Below are positions 24,137 through 32,233 of a stretch of DNA of 41,500 nucleotides, in pieces. The notes below the pieces were generated by a model. That model did no database searches. It saw only the letters and a list, made by a program, of their open reading frames with translations, and was not told where the DNA came from. Numbering within the stretch: position 1 is the first letter of the stretch; each line of letters starts with the position of its first letter. Position numbers and translations under genes: made by a program. Origin of the DNA: Aldersonia sp036524855 (GTDB lineage: Bacteria; Actinomycetota; Actinomycetes; Mycobacteriales; Mycobacteriaceae); the NCBI GenBank assembly GCA_036524855.1, contig DATDBL010000046.1, forward strand, positions 1-41,500. Direction: 5' to 3'.

Positions 24137-25510
24137 TCATCCGTACACCAGCTGCCCGTCGTCGCCGGCGACCTTGGAGATGCGCCGGGCCAGATACAGT
24201 CCCTCGAGCGCCATCTCGGCTGCGGCGGCCTTCTGACCGTCCGTGGTCGCGCCGAGGCGTTCGGCGACCTGGTCGATCACCGCCAACTCGGGCAGTTCGG
24301 CGAGCAGCGCCTTGGCGGTGATCCGCTCGCCGGTCACCACCGGGTCACCCTGGTCGACGGCAGCGACCAGCGGCCCGAGGTCGATGCCGCCCAACCGTTC
24401 TCGCGCGGTCTCGGCGGTCGCCCGGCGCAGCAGGTGTTCGAGCACCTCGGTCTCGCGACCCTCCTCGCCGGATTCGAACTCGATCTTGCCGCGCAGCACC
24501 GCGATGACGGTGCCGAGGTCGACGGGCCGCGCCACCGGGTCCGCCTCGCCGAGGATCGCGCCGCGGTGGATCGCCGACGCGCTCACCGTCTCCGCCGCCG
24601 CGACCGAGAACCGCGCCGACACGCCGGAGCGCTGATCGATCGACGTCGATTCGCGCAGCAGCCGGGTGAACCGGGCGAGCACCTCGAGCAGGTAGTCGGG
24701 CACCTCGCCGGTCAGGTTCGCCTCCTGGCGGACCACGGCGATCTCGTGGTCGAGCGCCCGCGGGTAGTGGGTGCGGATCTCGGCGCCGAAGCGGTCCTTC
24801 AGCGGGGTGATGATCCGGCCACGGTTGGTGTAGTCCTCCGGGTTGGCGGTGGCGACGAGGACGACGTCGAGGGGCAGTCGCAACGTGTACCCGCGGACCT
24901 GGATGTCGCGCTCCTCCATCACGTTGAGCAGCGACACCTGGATCCGCTCGGCGAGGTCCGGAAGCTCGTTGATCGCGACGATGCCACGGTGCGTGCGGGG
25001 CACGAGTCCGAAGTGGATCGTCTCGGGGTCGCCGAGGCTGCGGCCCGCCGCGACCTTCACCGGGTCGACGTCGCCGATCAGGTCGGCGACGCTGGTATCG
25101 GGGGTCGCGAGCTTCTCCGCGTAGCGCTCGCTGCGGTGCCGCCACGTGATAGGCAGGTCGTCGCCGAGTTCGGCGGCGCGGCGGATCGACGCGGGTGTGA
25201 TCGGTTCGTACGGATGCTCCCCGAGTTCGGAGTCCGCGATCACCGGCGTCCACTCGTCGAGCATCAGGTTCAGGGTGCGCAGCAGCCGGGTCTTGCCCTG
25301 CCCGCGTTCGCCGAGCAGCACGACGTCGTGACCGGCCAGCAGCGCCCGCTCGAGCTGCGGCACGACGGTGTCCTCGAACCCGACGATGCCCGGCCACGGA
25401 TCGCGCCCCTCACACAGCGCGGCGAGCAGGTTCTTGCGGATTTCTTGCTTGACGGTCAGCTGCTCGTGCCCGGAGGCACGCAGTTCCCCCACGGTTTGAG
25501 GTTGAGTCAC
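24137..25510 (-). CDS. AAA+ ATPase of the Mg-chelatase/MoxR type
   Basis: A 457-residue ATPase with Walker A GERGQGKT at residues 67-74, Walker B/helix GIVAINELPDLAERIQVSLLNVMEERDIQVRG, and sensor 1 VLVATANPEDYTNRGRIITPLKDRFGAEI. The Walker B acidic pair is NE rather than the usual DE, as in many chelatase I subunits. A helical lid and C-terminal domain follow. No bacteriochlorophyll or cobalamin chelatase large subunit is nearby, so this is a remodelling ATPase working with the adjacent VWA protein, not a true magnesium chelatase. The ATG at 25510 gives MTQPQTVGELRASG. The 49 bp upstream to the sigma factor stop are non-coding. Confidence 0.88.
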   Translation of the reverse strand: MTQPQTVGELRASGHEQLTVKQEIRKNLLAALCEGRDPWPGIVGFEDTVVPQLERALLAGHDVVLLGERGQGKTRLLRTLNLMLDEWTPVIADSELGEHPYEPITPASIRRAAELGDDLPITWRHRSERYAEKLATPDTSVADLIGDVDPVKVAAGRSLGDPETIHFGLVPRTHRGIVAINELPDLAERIQVSLLNVMEERDIQVRGYTLRLPLDVVLVATANPEDYTNRGRIITPLKDRFGAEIRTHYPRALDHEIAVVRQEANLTGEVPDYLLEVLARFTRLLRESTSIDQRSGVSARFSVAAAETVSASAIHRGAILGEADPVARPVDLGTVIAVLRGKIEFESGEEGRETEVLEHLLRRATAETARERLGGIDLGPLVAAVDQGDPVVTGERITAKALLAELPELAVIDQVAERLGATTDGQKAAAAEMALEGLYLARRISKVAGDDGQLVYG

Positions 25511-25559
25511 CTCTACACGCTACGAGTGTTGCGCCGATGCGGCCACTCGCCGGATTTCG

Positions 25560-26777
25560 TCACCGCCCCAACCGCGCCGCCCGCGCCACCAGGTACCTGC
25601 GCTGCGGCAGGCTCATCGCACGTTCGGCGGCGGTCTCGTAGTCCGCACGGGCGGCATCGAGGTCCCCCGCCATCTCCAGCAGGTGCGCCCGAACCGCGTA
25701 CAGCCGGTGGTCGCGCGCGAGGCGTTCGTCGTCGGCCAGCGACGCCACCAACTCGAGCCCCGCGGCCGGGCCCCGCGCCATCCCGACCGCGACCGCGTGG
25801 TTCAGAGCGACCACCGGGTTCGGCGAGATCCGCAGCAGCAGGTCGTACAGCGCGACGATCTGCGGCCAGTCGGTGTCGGTGTCGGAGGCGGCCTCGTCGT
25901 GTACCGCGGCGATCGCCGCCTGCAGCTGGTACGGACCGGTCGCGCCGCGCGGCAAGGCGGCGGTGATCAGCGCGACGCCCTCCGCGATCTGCTCGCGGTC
26001 CCAGCGCGCGCGGTCCTGTTCGGCCATCGGCACCAGCGACCCGTCCGGCGCGGTCCGGGCCACCCGCCGCGCGTCGGTGAGCAGCAGCAACGCCACCAGC
26101 CCCGCGACCTCCGAGTCGTCGGGCAGCAGTGTGTGCGCCATCCGCGCCAGCCGGATCGCCTCCCGCGCCAGTTCCGGGCGGTGCAACGTCGGCCCGGACG
26201 TGCTCGCGTAACCCTCGGTGAAGATCAGGTAGATCACGTGCAGCACGGCGGCGAGCCGTTCGGGCTGCTCGACCCCCCCGGGCAGCCGGAACGGCACCCC
26301 GCTCTCGCGAATCGTCTTCTTGGCGCGGCTGATCCGACGCGCGATCGTCGGCTCCGGGACGAGGAACGCCCGCGCGATCTCGGCCGTCGACAAGCCACCC
26401 ACCGCCCGCAGCGTCAACGCGATCTGCGACGCCGGCGCCAGCGACGGGTGGGCACACAGGAACAGCAGCACCAGCGAGTCGTCCGCGGCCGGTGCGGTGC
26501 CCTGCTCCGGCAGCACCCACGCCGCGACGGTGTCCTCCCGTTGCCGCCGGGACTGTTCGCTGCGCAGCAGGTCGGTCAGCCGCCGGGACGCGACCGTGAT
26601 CAGCCAGGCCAACGGCCGGTCGGGCACCCCCACGGACGGCCATTGTGTCGCCGCCGCGAGCAGCGCCTCCTGCACCGCGTCCTCGGCGGTGTCGAAGTGC
26701 CCGAACCGGCGGACGAGCGCACCGAGGACCTGCGGCGCGAGCCGGCGCAGCAGGTCCTCGTCGACAGGGTCGGCCAC
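25560..26777 (-). CDS. ECF sigma factor of the ECF42 type with C-terminal extension
   Basis: A 405-residue sigma factor. Region 2 is at about residues 8-75 (LVRRFGHFDTAEDAVQEALLAAATQWP, then RPLAWLITVASRRLTDLLR) and region 4 at about 108-160 (QIALTLRAVGGLSTAEIARAFLVPEPTIARRISRAKKTIR). A long C-terminal extension follows with LIFTEGY, ARWDREQIAEG and a TPR-like ALNHAVAVGMARGPAAGLELV end. This extension defines group ECF42, which lacks an anti-sigma factor and is genetically linked to DGPF proteins, exactly as here: the YCII gene ends 9 bp upstream. GTG at 26777 is the start. Targets are probably its own operon. Confidence 0.9.
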   Translation of the reverse strand: MADPVDEDLLRRLAPQVLGALVRRFGHFDTAEDAVQEALLAAATQWPSVGVPDRPLAWLITVASRRLTDLLRSEQSRRQREDTVAAWVLPEQGTAPAADDSLVLLFLCAHPSLAPASQIALTLRAVGGLSTAEIARAFLVPEPTIARRISRAKKTIRESGVPFRLPGGVEQPERLAAVLHVIYLIFTEGYASTSGPTLHRPELAREAIRLARMAHTLLPDDSEVAGLVALLLLTDARRVARTAPDGSLVPMAEQDRARWDREQIAEGVALITAALPRGATGPYQLQAAIAAVHDEAASDTDTDWPQIVALYDLLLRISPNPVVALNHAVAVGMARGPAAGLELVASLADDERLARDHRLYAVRAHLLEMAGDLDAARADYETAAERAMSLPQRRYLVARAARLGR

Positions 26778-26786
26778 AGCCGGGCT

Positions 26787-27179
26787 CTACAACTCGTCGG
26801 CGCCCTCGACGAGGGGGCGGACGTCGGCGTAGGCGGTCGCGTCGAACACCCCTCCCGGGTTCGGGCACTTCGCCAGCCTCGCGGCGATCTCGGTTGCGCG
26901 GTCGTAGCTTTCGCACTCGACGATCCAGTAGCCCGCAAGGACCTCCTGCGTTTCGGCGTACGGTCCGTCGGTCACCACCGCCACCCCGCCCTCGAGCCGC
27001 ACCCGACGCGTGTGCACCGGCGCGGCGAGCCCGCGCGTGTCGACGAGTTCACCCGAGGCCACCAGTTCGTTGCTGAACGCCTGCATGAACTCGACCATCT
27101 GCGCGAAGTCCTCCTGCGACCAACCGGACATCTCCGCGTAGTCCTGCTGCGAGCCGTAGGTCAGGATCATGTACTTCAT
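26787..27179 (-). CDS. YCII/DGPF-domain protein, ECF42 partner
   Basis: A 130-residue protein beginning MKYMILTYGSQQDY at the ATG at 27179, with AAAGGA seven bases upstream; the frame's earlier start nine codons before lacks a binding site. The signature TDGPYAETQEVLAGYWIVECES matches the DGPF motif of the YCII superfamily, a small dimeric alpha-beta fold with unknown chemistry. It is the first gene of a two-gene unit with the ECF42 sigma factor. A TGTCGA motif, typical of ECF42 promoters, lies about 45 bp upstream. The role in stress or metabolism is not known. Confidence 0.9.
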   Translation of the reverse strand: MKYMILTYGSQQDYAEMSGWSQEDFAQMVEFMQAFSNELVASGELVDTRGLAAPVHTRRVRLEGGVAVVTDGPYAETQEVLAGYWIVECESYDRATEIAARLAKCPNPGGVFDATAYADVRPLVEGADEL

Positions 27180-27197
27180 GGCGTGTCCTTTCGCCCT

Positions 27198-27226
27198 TCG
27201 CGGCACCCCGGTGGCGCCCTTCGACA
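27198..27226 (-). promoter_or_regulatory. Candidate ECF42-dependent promoter
   Basis: On the minus strand TGTCGA (27226-27221) is followed after 20 bp by CGA (27200-27198), 19 bp upstream of the DGPF gene's ATG. ECF42 promoters studied in Streptomyces carry TGTCGA at -35 and CGA-type -10 elements as I recall. The spacer is a little long, so the -10 assignment is uncertain. Confidence 0.45.
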
Positions 27227-27263
27227 GAGACGTCGGAGCCGCGCAACCAATCCGGACACGAGG

Positions 27264-28826
27264 TCAGTGTGCGAAGTGCCGCGCCCCCGTCAGGTACAGC
27301 GTCACACCGGCCTCGCGGGCCGCCTCGATCACCTCGTTGTCGCGCACCGACCCGCCCGGCTCCACGATCGCCCGCACGCCGGCCTGCGTCAGCGTCTGCA
27401 GCCCGTCGGGGAACGGGAAGAACGCGTCCGACGCCGCCACGGCGCCGCGGACCCGGTCCCCGGCACGAAGGACCGCGAGGTGCGCGGCGTCGACACGGTT
27501 CACCTGGCCCATCCCGACCCCGACCGAAGCGCCGTCGTGCGCGATCAGGATGGCGTTCGACTTCACCGCGCGGCATGCGCGCCACGCGAACACGAGATCG
27601 ACGAGTGTCGCTTCGTCCGCCGGCTCACCGGCGGCAAGAGTCCAATTCCTCGGGTCGTCGCCGTCGGCGTCGAGAACGTCCCGCTGCTGCAAAAGCACAC
27701 CGCCGGAGATCGGTCGCCATTCACCGCCCGCGCGGCCCGGCTGTGCGGCGCGCAGCACCCGAATGTTCTTCTTGCGCTGCAACACCGCGACGGACCCATC
27801 CGCGTACCCGGGAGCGACGATCACCTCCGTGAAGATCTCCGCGACCTGTTCGGCCATCTCCACGGAGACCTCACCGTTGGCTGCGATCACACCGCCGAAC
27901 GCGCTCACGGGGTCGCACGCGTGCGCCTTGCGGTGCGCCTCGGCGATGTCGACGCCGAGCGCGATACCGCACGGGTTGGCGTGCTTGATGATCGCGACCG
28001 CAGGAGCGGCGTGGTCGAACGCGGCGCGCCAGGCGGCGTCGGCGTCGGTGTAGTTGTTGTACGACATTTCCTTGCCGTGCAACTGTTCGGCCTGCGCAAG
28101 CCCCGGCGCACCGGCGTCGTTGCGGTACAGCGCGCCGGCCTGGTGCGGGTTCTCCCCGTACCGCAGGACCGCCGCCCGGTTCCAGGTCGCACCGAGCCAG
28201 GTCGGAAACGCGAACTCCCCGCTCGGGTCCGCGACCAGCACGTTGGACATCCAGCTGGCGACCGCCACGTCGTAGGCGGCGGTATGCTGAAACGCCTGCG
28301 CCGCCAGGGCGGTTCGCTCCGCGAGGGTGAACCCGCCGCCAGCGACCGCGGCGAGCACGTCGGAGTACCGTTCCGGGTCCACGACCACCGCCACCGACGG
28401 GTGGTTCTTCGCCGCCGCCCGCACCATCGACGGTCCGCCGATGTCGATCTGCTCGACGCATTCGTCGGGGCTGGCGCCGCTCGCGACGGTCGCGGTGAAC
28501 GGGTACAGGTTGACGACGACGAGTTCGAACGCGGCGACGCCGAGTTCCGCGATCTGGTCGAGGTGCTCGGACTTGCGCGTGTCCGCGAGAATCCCCGCGT
28601 GCACCCGCGGGTGCAGCGTCTTGACGCGCCCGTCGAGCGTCTCCGGGAAACCGGTGAGGTCCTCGACGGGGGTCACCGGCACGCCCGCGTCGGCGATCCT
28701 CGCAGCGGTCGACCCGGTCGACACGATCTCGACGCCGTTCTCGTGCAACCCCGTCGCGAGTTCGACGAGCCCCGTCTTGTCGTAGACGCTCACCAGCGCC
28801 CGCTGCACCGGCCTACGGTCACTCAC
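27264..28826 (-). CDS. purH: Bifunctional AICAR formyltransferase / IMP cyclohydrolase
   Basis: PurH performs the last two steps of de novo IMP synthesis, using 10-formyl-THF. The 520-residue protein starts with the MGS-like cyclohydrolase domain (RALVSVYDKTGLVELATGLHENGVEIVSTGSTA) and continues with the formyltransferase domain (LRYGENPHQAGALY, KEMSYNNYTDADAAW, IIKHANPCGIA, and near the end SDAFFPFPDGLQTLTQAG). I place the start at GTG 28826, giving MSDRRPVQRALVSVYDKTG and an 8-bp overlap with purN; an ATG at 28850 would add eight residues and overlap purN by 32 bp. It is co-transcribed with purN. Confidence 0.94.
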   Translation of the reverse strand: MSDRRPVQRALVSVYDKTGLVELATGLHENGVEIVSTGSTAARIADAGVPVTPVEDLTGFPETLDGRVKTLHPRVHAGILADTRKSEHLDQIAELGVAAFELVVVNLYPFTATVASGASPDECVEQIDIGGPSMVRAAAKNHPSVAVVVDPERYSDVLAAVAGGGFTLAERTALAAQAFQHTAAYDVAVASWMSNVLVADPSGEFAFPTWLGATWNRAAVLRYGENPHQAGALYRNDAGAPGLAQAEQLHGKEMSYNNYTDADAAWRAAFDHAAPAVAIIKHANPCGIALGVDIAEAHRKAHACDPVSAFGGVIAANGEVSVEMAEQVAEIFTEVIVAPGYADGSVAVLQRKKNIRVLRAAQPGRAGGEWRPISGGVLLQQRDVLDADGDDPRNWTLAAGEPADEATLVDLVFAWRACRAVKSNAILIAHDGASVGVGMGQVNRVDAAHLAVLRAGDRVRGAVAASDAFFPFPDGLQTLTQAGVRAIVEPGGSVRDNEVIEAAREAGVTLYLTGARHFAH

Positions 28827-29448
28827 TGGCAATTCCGGCCTTTCGTCCATCCGACACGACGCCGTGCACGGCGACCGCCGTGACCACGTCCGCCAACAGT
28901 CTTCGCTCCACCACTTTGATGCGTTCGTGCAGGGTGTCCTCGTCGTCGTCGGAGCGTACGACGACCGCCTCCTGCGCGAGAATCGGCCCGGTGTCGATGC
29001 CGCCGTCGACGAGGTGAACCGTGGTGCCGGTGACCTTCACGCCGTAGGCGAGGGCGTCGCGCACCGCGTGCGCCCCGGGGAACGACGGCAACAGCGCGGG
29101 ATGCGAGTTCACGATCCGCCCGGCGAAGAGTTCGAGGAATCGCGGACCGAGGATCTTCATGAACCCGGCGGTGACGACGAGGTCGGGGGTGTGCGCGGCG
29201 ACCGCGTCGGCGAGGGCGGCGTCCCATTCCGCACGGGTGGCGAAGTCGCGCAGCGACACGCGGAACGTCGTCACGCCCGCGGCGCCGGCGTACTCGCCGG
29301 CGGCACACTCCCGGTCGACGCCGAGCGCGACGATCCGGACGGGACCCTCGGGCGCCGACGACGCGTCGAGCAGCGCTCGGAACAACGATCCCGTGCCCGA
29401 CGCGAGCACGACGACCCGGGCGGGGTTCGATGGCGGGACGGTCAGCAC
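28819..29448 (-). CDS. purN: Phosphoribosylglycinamide formyltransferase
   Basis: PurN formylates GAR in purine synthesis with 10-formyl-THF. The 209-residue protein shows VVLASGTGSLFRALL at the N-terminus and the catalytic triad Asn114 and His116 (RIVNSHPALLPSFPGAHAVRDAL) with Asp152 (VDGGIDTGPILAQ). The start is GTG at 29448, following AGGAG closely. The stop overlaps the start of purH. The upstream 62 bp to the perM stop contain no clear promoter, and the four genes DUF5336-perM-purN-purH share a strand, as in mycobacteria. Confidence 0.95.
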   Translation of the reverse strand: MLTVPPSNPARVVVLASGTGSLFRALLDASSAPEGPVRIVALGVDRECAAGEYAGAAGVTTFRVSLRDFATRAEWDAALADAVAAHTPDLVVTAGFMKILGPRFLELFAGRIVNSHPALLPSFPGAHAVRDALAYGVKVTGTTVHLVDGGIDTGPILAQEAVVVRSDDDEDTLHERIKVVERRLLADVVTAVAVHGVVSDGRKAGIASE

Positions 29449-29510
29449 GACTCCTGGCGGGTGGTGGCTCGAGCGGGGGTTGCTCCCCGCGCATGAGCCT
29501 AACCATCGCC

Positions 29511-30857
29511 CTAGTCGGCCTCTTTCTCGGTGTCGACCACTTCGGCGTCGACGATGTCGGTGGCCTCTGAGACGGCTGCGGCGGCAGGCGCCTCACCCAC
29601 CAACTCGGCGTCGAGCGGCGCCGCCGGGGCGGGGGTCCCGATCGCGGCGATCGGGGTGTCCGACGGTGTCGCGATCGGCTCCTCGGCTTCGTCGGTCCGT
29701 TCGCGGCGCTTGCCGAGCACCAGCGCGGTGAGCGCGCCGAGCCCCCCGAACCAGCCGAACACGGTCAGCGCCCACAGCCACACCTCCACGTGCACCGCGC
29801 CGAAGGTGCCCAACGCACCACCCGCGGCGGCTCCCAGCACGACCGCACCGCCGGCCAGGGCGACCCCCGCCGACAGCGCCGCCCACGCGGCAGTCGATCG
29901 GTCCACGGCGTTCCGGCCGCACTCACGCCCGAGCAGCACGGCGAGCATGGCAGGCACCACCAGTGCGGCCGGCCACCACGGCTCGGCGGGACCTGTCGGC
30001 GTCGCTGCCAGCACCGGCACACCCGGCAGCGGGCCGCCCATCACCTCGAACAGGCCGACCGACACAGTGCCCGCCTGCACGCCGGCACCGCACAGCACCG
30101 CGACGGCGGCGACCGCGACGTTCGGCAGGTAGAGCACGGTGAGCAGCAGCAGCCCGACCACCCCGGTGAACCCGTCGACCGCACCGAACGCCTCGAAGGC
30201 GGTCGACCAGTGCACCACCAGCGACAGCACCGTTGCGACGAGTCCCGCGAGCAGCAGTCGACGCGCGGCGTTGACGGTCGCGAACAACGTGACGCACGCC
30301 CAGTCCGGGACGTACGGCGCGACGACGATCTCGCGCCACTTCACGGTCGCGATCCCGCCGAGCGCACCGACGAGGTGTATCGCGAGGACCCATCCGAACG
30401 CCGCAAGCGGGTTGGGCGGCGCCACGTCGAGCACGGCGGAGGCGTCTTGGAGCACGGCGAGCGCGATGGCCGTGCACACCAGCGGCCCGGCGACGGCCGC
30501 ACCGACGAGCCAGCCGAGATCACGCCGGGTGGAGGTGGCAGTGGTGGCCTGCGCACAGGTGCGGCCGACGAGCCAGATCAGCGCGCCGGTCGGGAGCAGC
30601 GGGAGAATGCCCAGCGTCGTCGTCCCGATCGTGACAGGTACCTGGTGCACGGCCAGCAACGACGCCGCGACCGCCGCGAACACTCCGGTCAGATCGCTGC
30701 TCGCGGCGACGAGCGTGACGAGGACGATCGCTGTGGCGAGCGCGAGCGTCAGCACGGTCGGACGCGCGGCCACCACGATCAGCGCGCGGACCCGCGGCGG
30801 CGCCGCGCGGGTCGCGGGATCGTTTGTGGGGCTCTCGGTGTCGATTACGGCACTCAT
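29511..30857 (-). CDS. perM: PerM-type integral membrane protein (DUF6350)
   Basis: A 448-residue membrane protein with around nine to ten hydrophobic helices, for example PTVLTLALATAIVLVTLVAASSDLTGVFAAVAASLLA at the start and AALSAGVALAGGAVVLGAAAGGALGTFG later. A charged, acidic cytoplasmic tail runs from about residue 380. It matches the position and type of Rv0955 (PerM), reported to be needed for persistence and to stabilise the divisome protein FtsB. The DUF5336 gene directly upstream belongs to the same divisome neighbourhood, and purN follows. No catalytic motif is visible; identification rests on topology and synteny. Confidence 0.8.
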   Translation of the reverse strand: MSAVIDTESPTNDPATRAAPPRVRALIVVAARPTVLTLALATAIVLVTLVAASSDLTGVFAAVAASLLAVHQVPVTIGTTTLGILPLLPTGALIWLVGRTCAQATTATSTRRDLGWLVGAAVAGPLVCTAIALAVLQDASAVLDVAPPNPLAAFGWVLAIHLVGALGGIATVKWREIVVAPYVPDWACVTLFATVNAARRLLLAGLVATVLSLVVHWSTAFEAFGAVDGFTGVVGLLLLTVLYLPNVAVAAVAVLCGAGVQAGTVSVGLFEVMGGPLPGVPVLAATPTGPAEPWWPAALVVPAMLAVLLGRECGRNAVDRSTAAWAALSAGVALAGGAVVLGAAAGGALGTFGAVHVEVWLWALTVFGWFGGLGALTALVLGKRRERTDEAEEPIATPSDTPIAAIGTPAPAAPLDAELVGEAPAAAAVSEATDIVDAEVVDTEKEAD

Positions 30858-30913
30858 CGAGCCCAGCGTGTCACCCTCCGCTGGACCCGCGGATCAGGCG
30901 CGCCGGGGTCTGT

Positions 30914-32152
30914 TCACTTCTCGTCCCGCCGCGGCCGATACGCCCGCGTCGGGTCGTCGTCCGCCGGGCTGGGTGCCGATGTGCGCGGTTGAGCACCGGT
31001 TTCCGGCCCCGGCGCGGGCATCGCCTGGGTCGAGTCCGGTTCGGGAGCCGGGTGCGCCTGGGTCGCGTCCGACGGTTGCTGGGCGGACGGTTGCTGGGCG
31101 GACGGTTGCTGGGCGTCCGACGGTTGCTGGGCGGACACTGACGGCTGCGGCGGCCGGAGACGCGTCGGTTCCTCGCTCGGCTGCCGGAAGACCTGCGTCA
31201 CGTCGTTCGCGTTCGCCTCATCGGGCCACACCGGCTGGCCCGGCGCCTGCGCGCCGCGGTAGGGCTGGTCTGGTGACGGTGCCGATGGCCGACCCTGCGG
31301 CTGACCGTACGGCGGATAGCCGGGGGGCGGCGTCGGGGGGCGAGAGTACGGCGCCGAACCGTAGTCGGGTTGGGGACGCCCGTAGGGTTGCTGGCCGTAT
31401 CCGGCGCCCTGACCCGGCTGACTCTGTCCATACTGGCCAGGCTGGCCCGGCCCGGGCTGGCCCGATCCATACTGACCCGACCCATACTGCGCCGACCCGG
31501 GCTGGCCCGATCCGTACCGGCCCGACCCGTACTGGCCTGGGTCGTACTGCGCCGACCCGTACTGACCCGACCCGGGCTGAGATTGCTGGCCGTATCCCGA
31601 CCCGTAGCCCGTCGGATACTGACCCGGCTGCGCCGCGGCGTCCGTCCGCGCAGGCCGACCGGCGGGAACCTTGAGCATGCCGACCTCGACCACCAGCAGC
31701 AGCACGGCCAAGAGCGCCTGCACGAAGCCGAGCACCAGCACCGTGTACCCGCCGACGCCGAGGCCCAGCCCGTCGTCGAGGCTGAACGACTGGAACAGCA
31801 GGACCAGCCAGCCCACGATCGATGCGGCGGCCGCCGGGGCGCGCCAGTTCTGCTTCGGCAGCAGGGAAACGCCGGCCAGCACTCCACCGAGCAGCAGGAA
31901 CGCCAACGGGGTCACGGTCTGGAACTGGAAAAAGGTGCGCGTCGTGTCCGAGCCCCCGAGTTGCGTTATGCCCTCGATCTTCACGTAGGGCAGGAAGCCG
32001 AACAGGAAGTTCAGCACACCCAACCCGGCCACGACGGCCGACCCGAGCCAGATCGGGCCACGCGCTCCGCCGACCGCCGCACGTTCGCCACCGGCAGCGG
32101 GCGGTTCACCGCCCGCCGAACCGTACCCGGACGCCCCGCTCGGGTATGCCAT
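30914..32152 (-). CDS. DUF5336 membrane protein with long Gln/Pro/Gly-rich tail (Rv0954-like)
   Basis: A 412-residue protein. The first 35 residues are a Gly/Ala-rich leader, then four membrane helices up to about residue 160 (GLGVLNFLFGFLPYVKIEG, TPLAFLLLGGVLAGVSLL, APAAAASIVGWLVLLFQSF, YTVLVLGFVQALLAVLLLVVEVGML). The cytoplasmic remainder is low complexity: repeated QYGSGQPG-type units, then four QQPSA units, and a charged end. This is the DUF5336 architecture of Rv0954, described as a member of the mycobacterial cell division complex. The start ATG at 32152 follows GAGGAGGGGC. The IS607 element lies about 80 bp upstream, so its promoter is either the short stretch left or supplied by the element. 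Confidence 0.85.
   Translation of the reverse strand: MAYPSGASGYGSAGGEPPAAGGERAAVGGARGPIWLGSAVVAGLGVLNFLFGFLPYVKIEGITQLGGSDTTRTFFQFQTVTPLAFLLLGGVLAGVSLLPKQNWRAPAAAASIVGWLVLLFQSFSLDDGLGLGVGGYTVLVLGFVQALLAVLLLVVEVGMLKVPAGRPARTDAAAQPGQYPTGYGSGYGQQSQPGSGQYGSAQYDPGQYGSGRYGSGQPGSAQYGSGQYGSGQPGPGQPGQYGQSQPGQGAGYGQQPYGRPQPDYGSAPYSRPPTPPPGYPPYGQPQGRPSAPSPDQPYRGAQAPGQPVWPDEANANDVTQVFRQPSEEPTRLRPPQPSVSAQQPSDAQQPSAQQPSAQQPSDATQAHPAPEPDSTQAMPAPGPETGAQPRTSAPSPADDDPTRAYRPRRDEK
31071..31133 (-). repeat. Tandem 15-bp repeat in the DUF5336 gene
   Basis: GACGGTTGCTGGGCG occurs at 31071-31085, 31086-31100, 31101-31115 and, after TCC, at 31119-31133. It encodes QQPSA-type units in the disordered tail. Perfect identity suggests recent expansion by slippage. 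A second repetitive block of degenerate ACTGGCCCGACCC-like units covers about 31425-31590. Confidence 0.85.
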
Positions 32153-32190
32153 GTCGCCCCTCCTCGTCTCGCCTGCGACCGTTGCCGTCG

Positions 32191-32218
32191 AGTATGCATG
32201 AGTTGCACGGCTCGTCAG
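32191..32218 (-). promoter_or_regulatory. Candidate promoter of the DUF5336 gene
   Basis: On the minus strand CTGACG (32218-32213), 16 bp, then CATACT (32196-32191) forms a reasonable sigma-A promoter 39 bp upstream of the ATG. It lies between the tnpB stop and the DUF5336 gene, so it marks sequence either retained by the host or brought by the right end of the insertion. Confidence 0.4.
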
Positions 32219-32233
32219 CAGTCGCGTGATTGT

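Noticed and set aside
22396..24321. 641-codon plus-strand frame opposite the VWA gene
   Set aside because: The minus-strand VWA protein has an intact metal site and a paired ATPase gene; the antisense product has no domain.
25683..28883. Open frame of over 1,000 codons on the plus strand
   Set aside because: It lies antisense to the ECF42 sigma factor, DGPF gene and purH. Its product is Arg/His/Gly-rich without any domain, the usual shadow of GC-rich genes.
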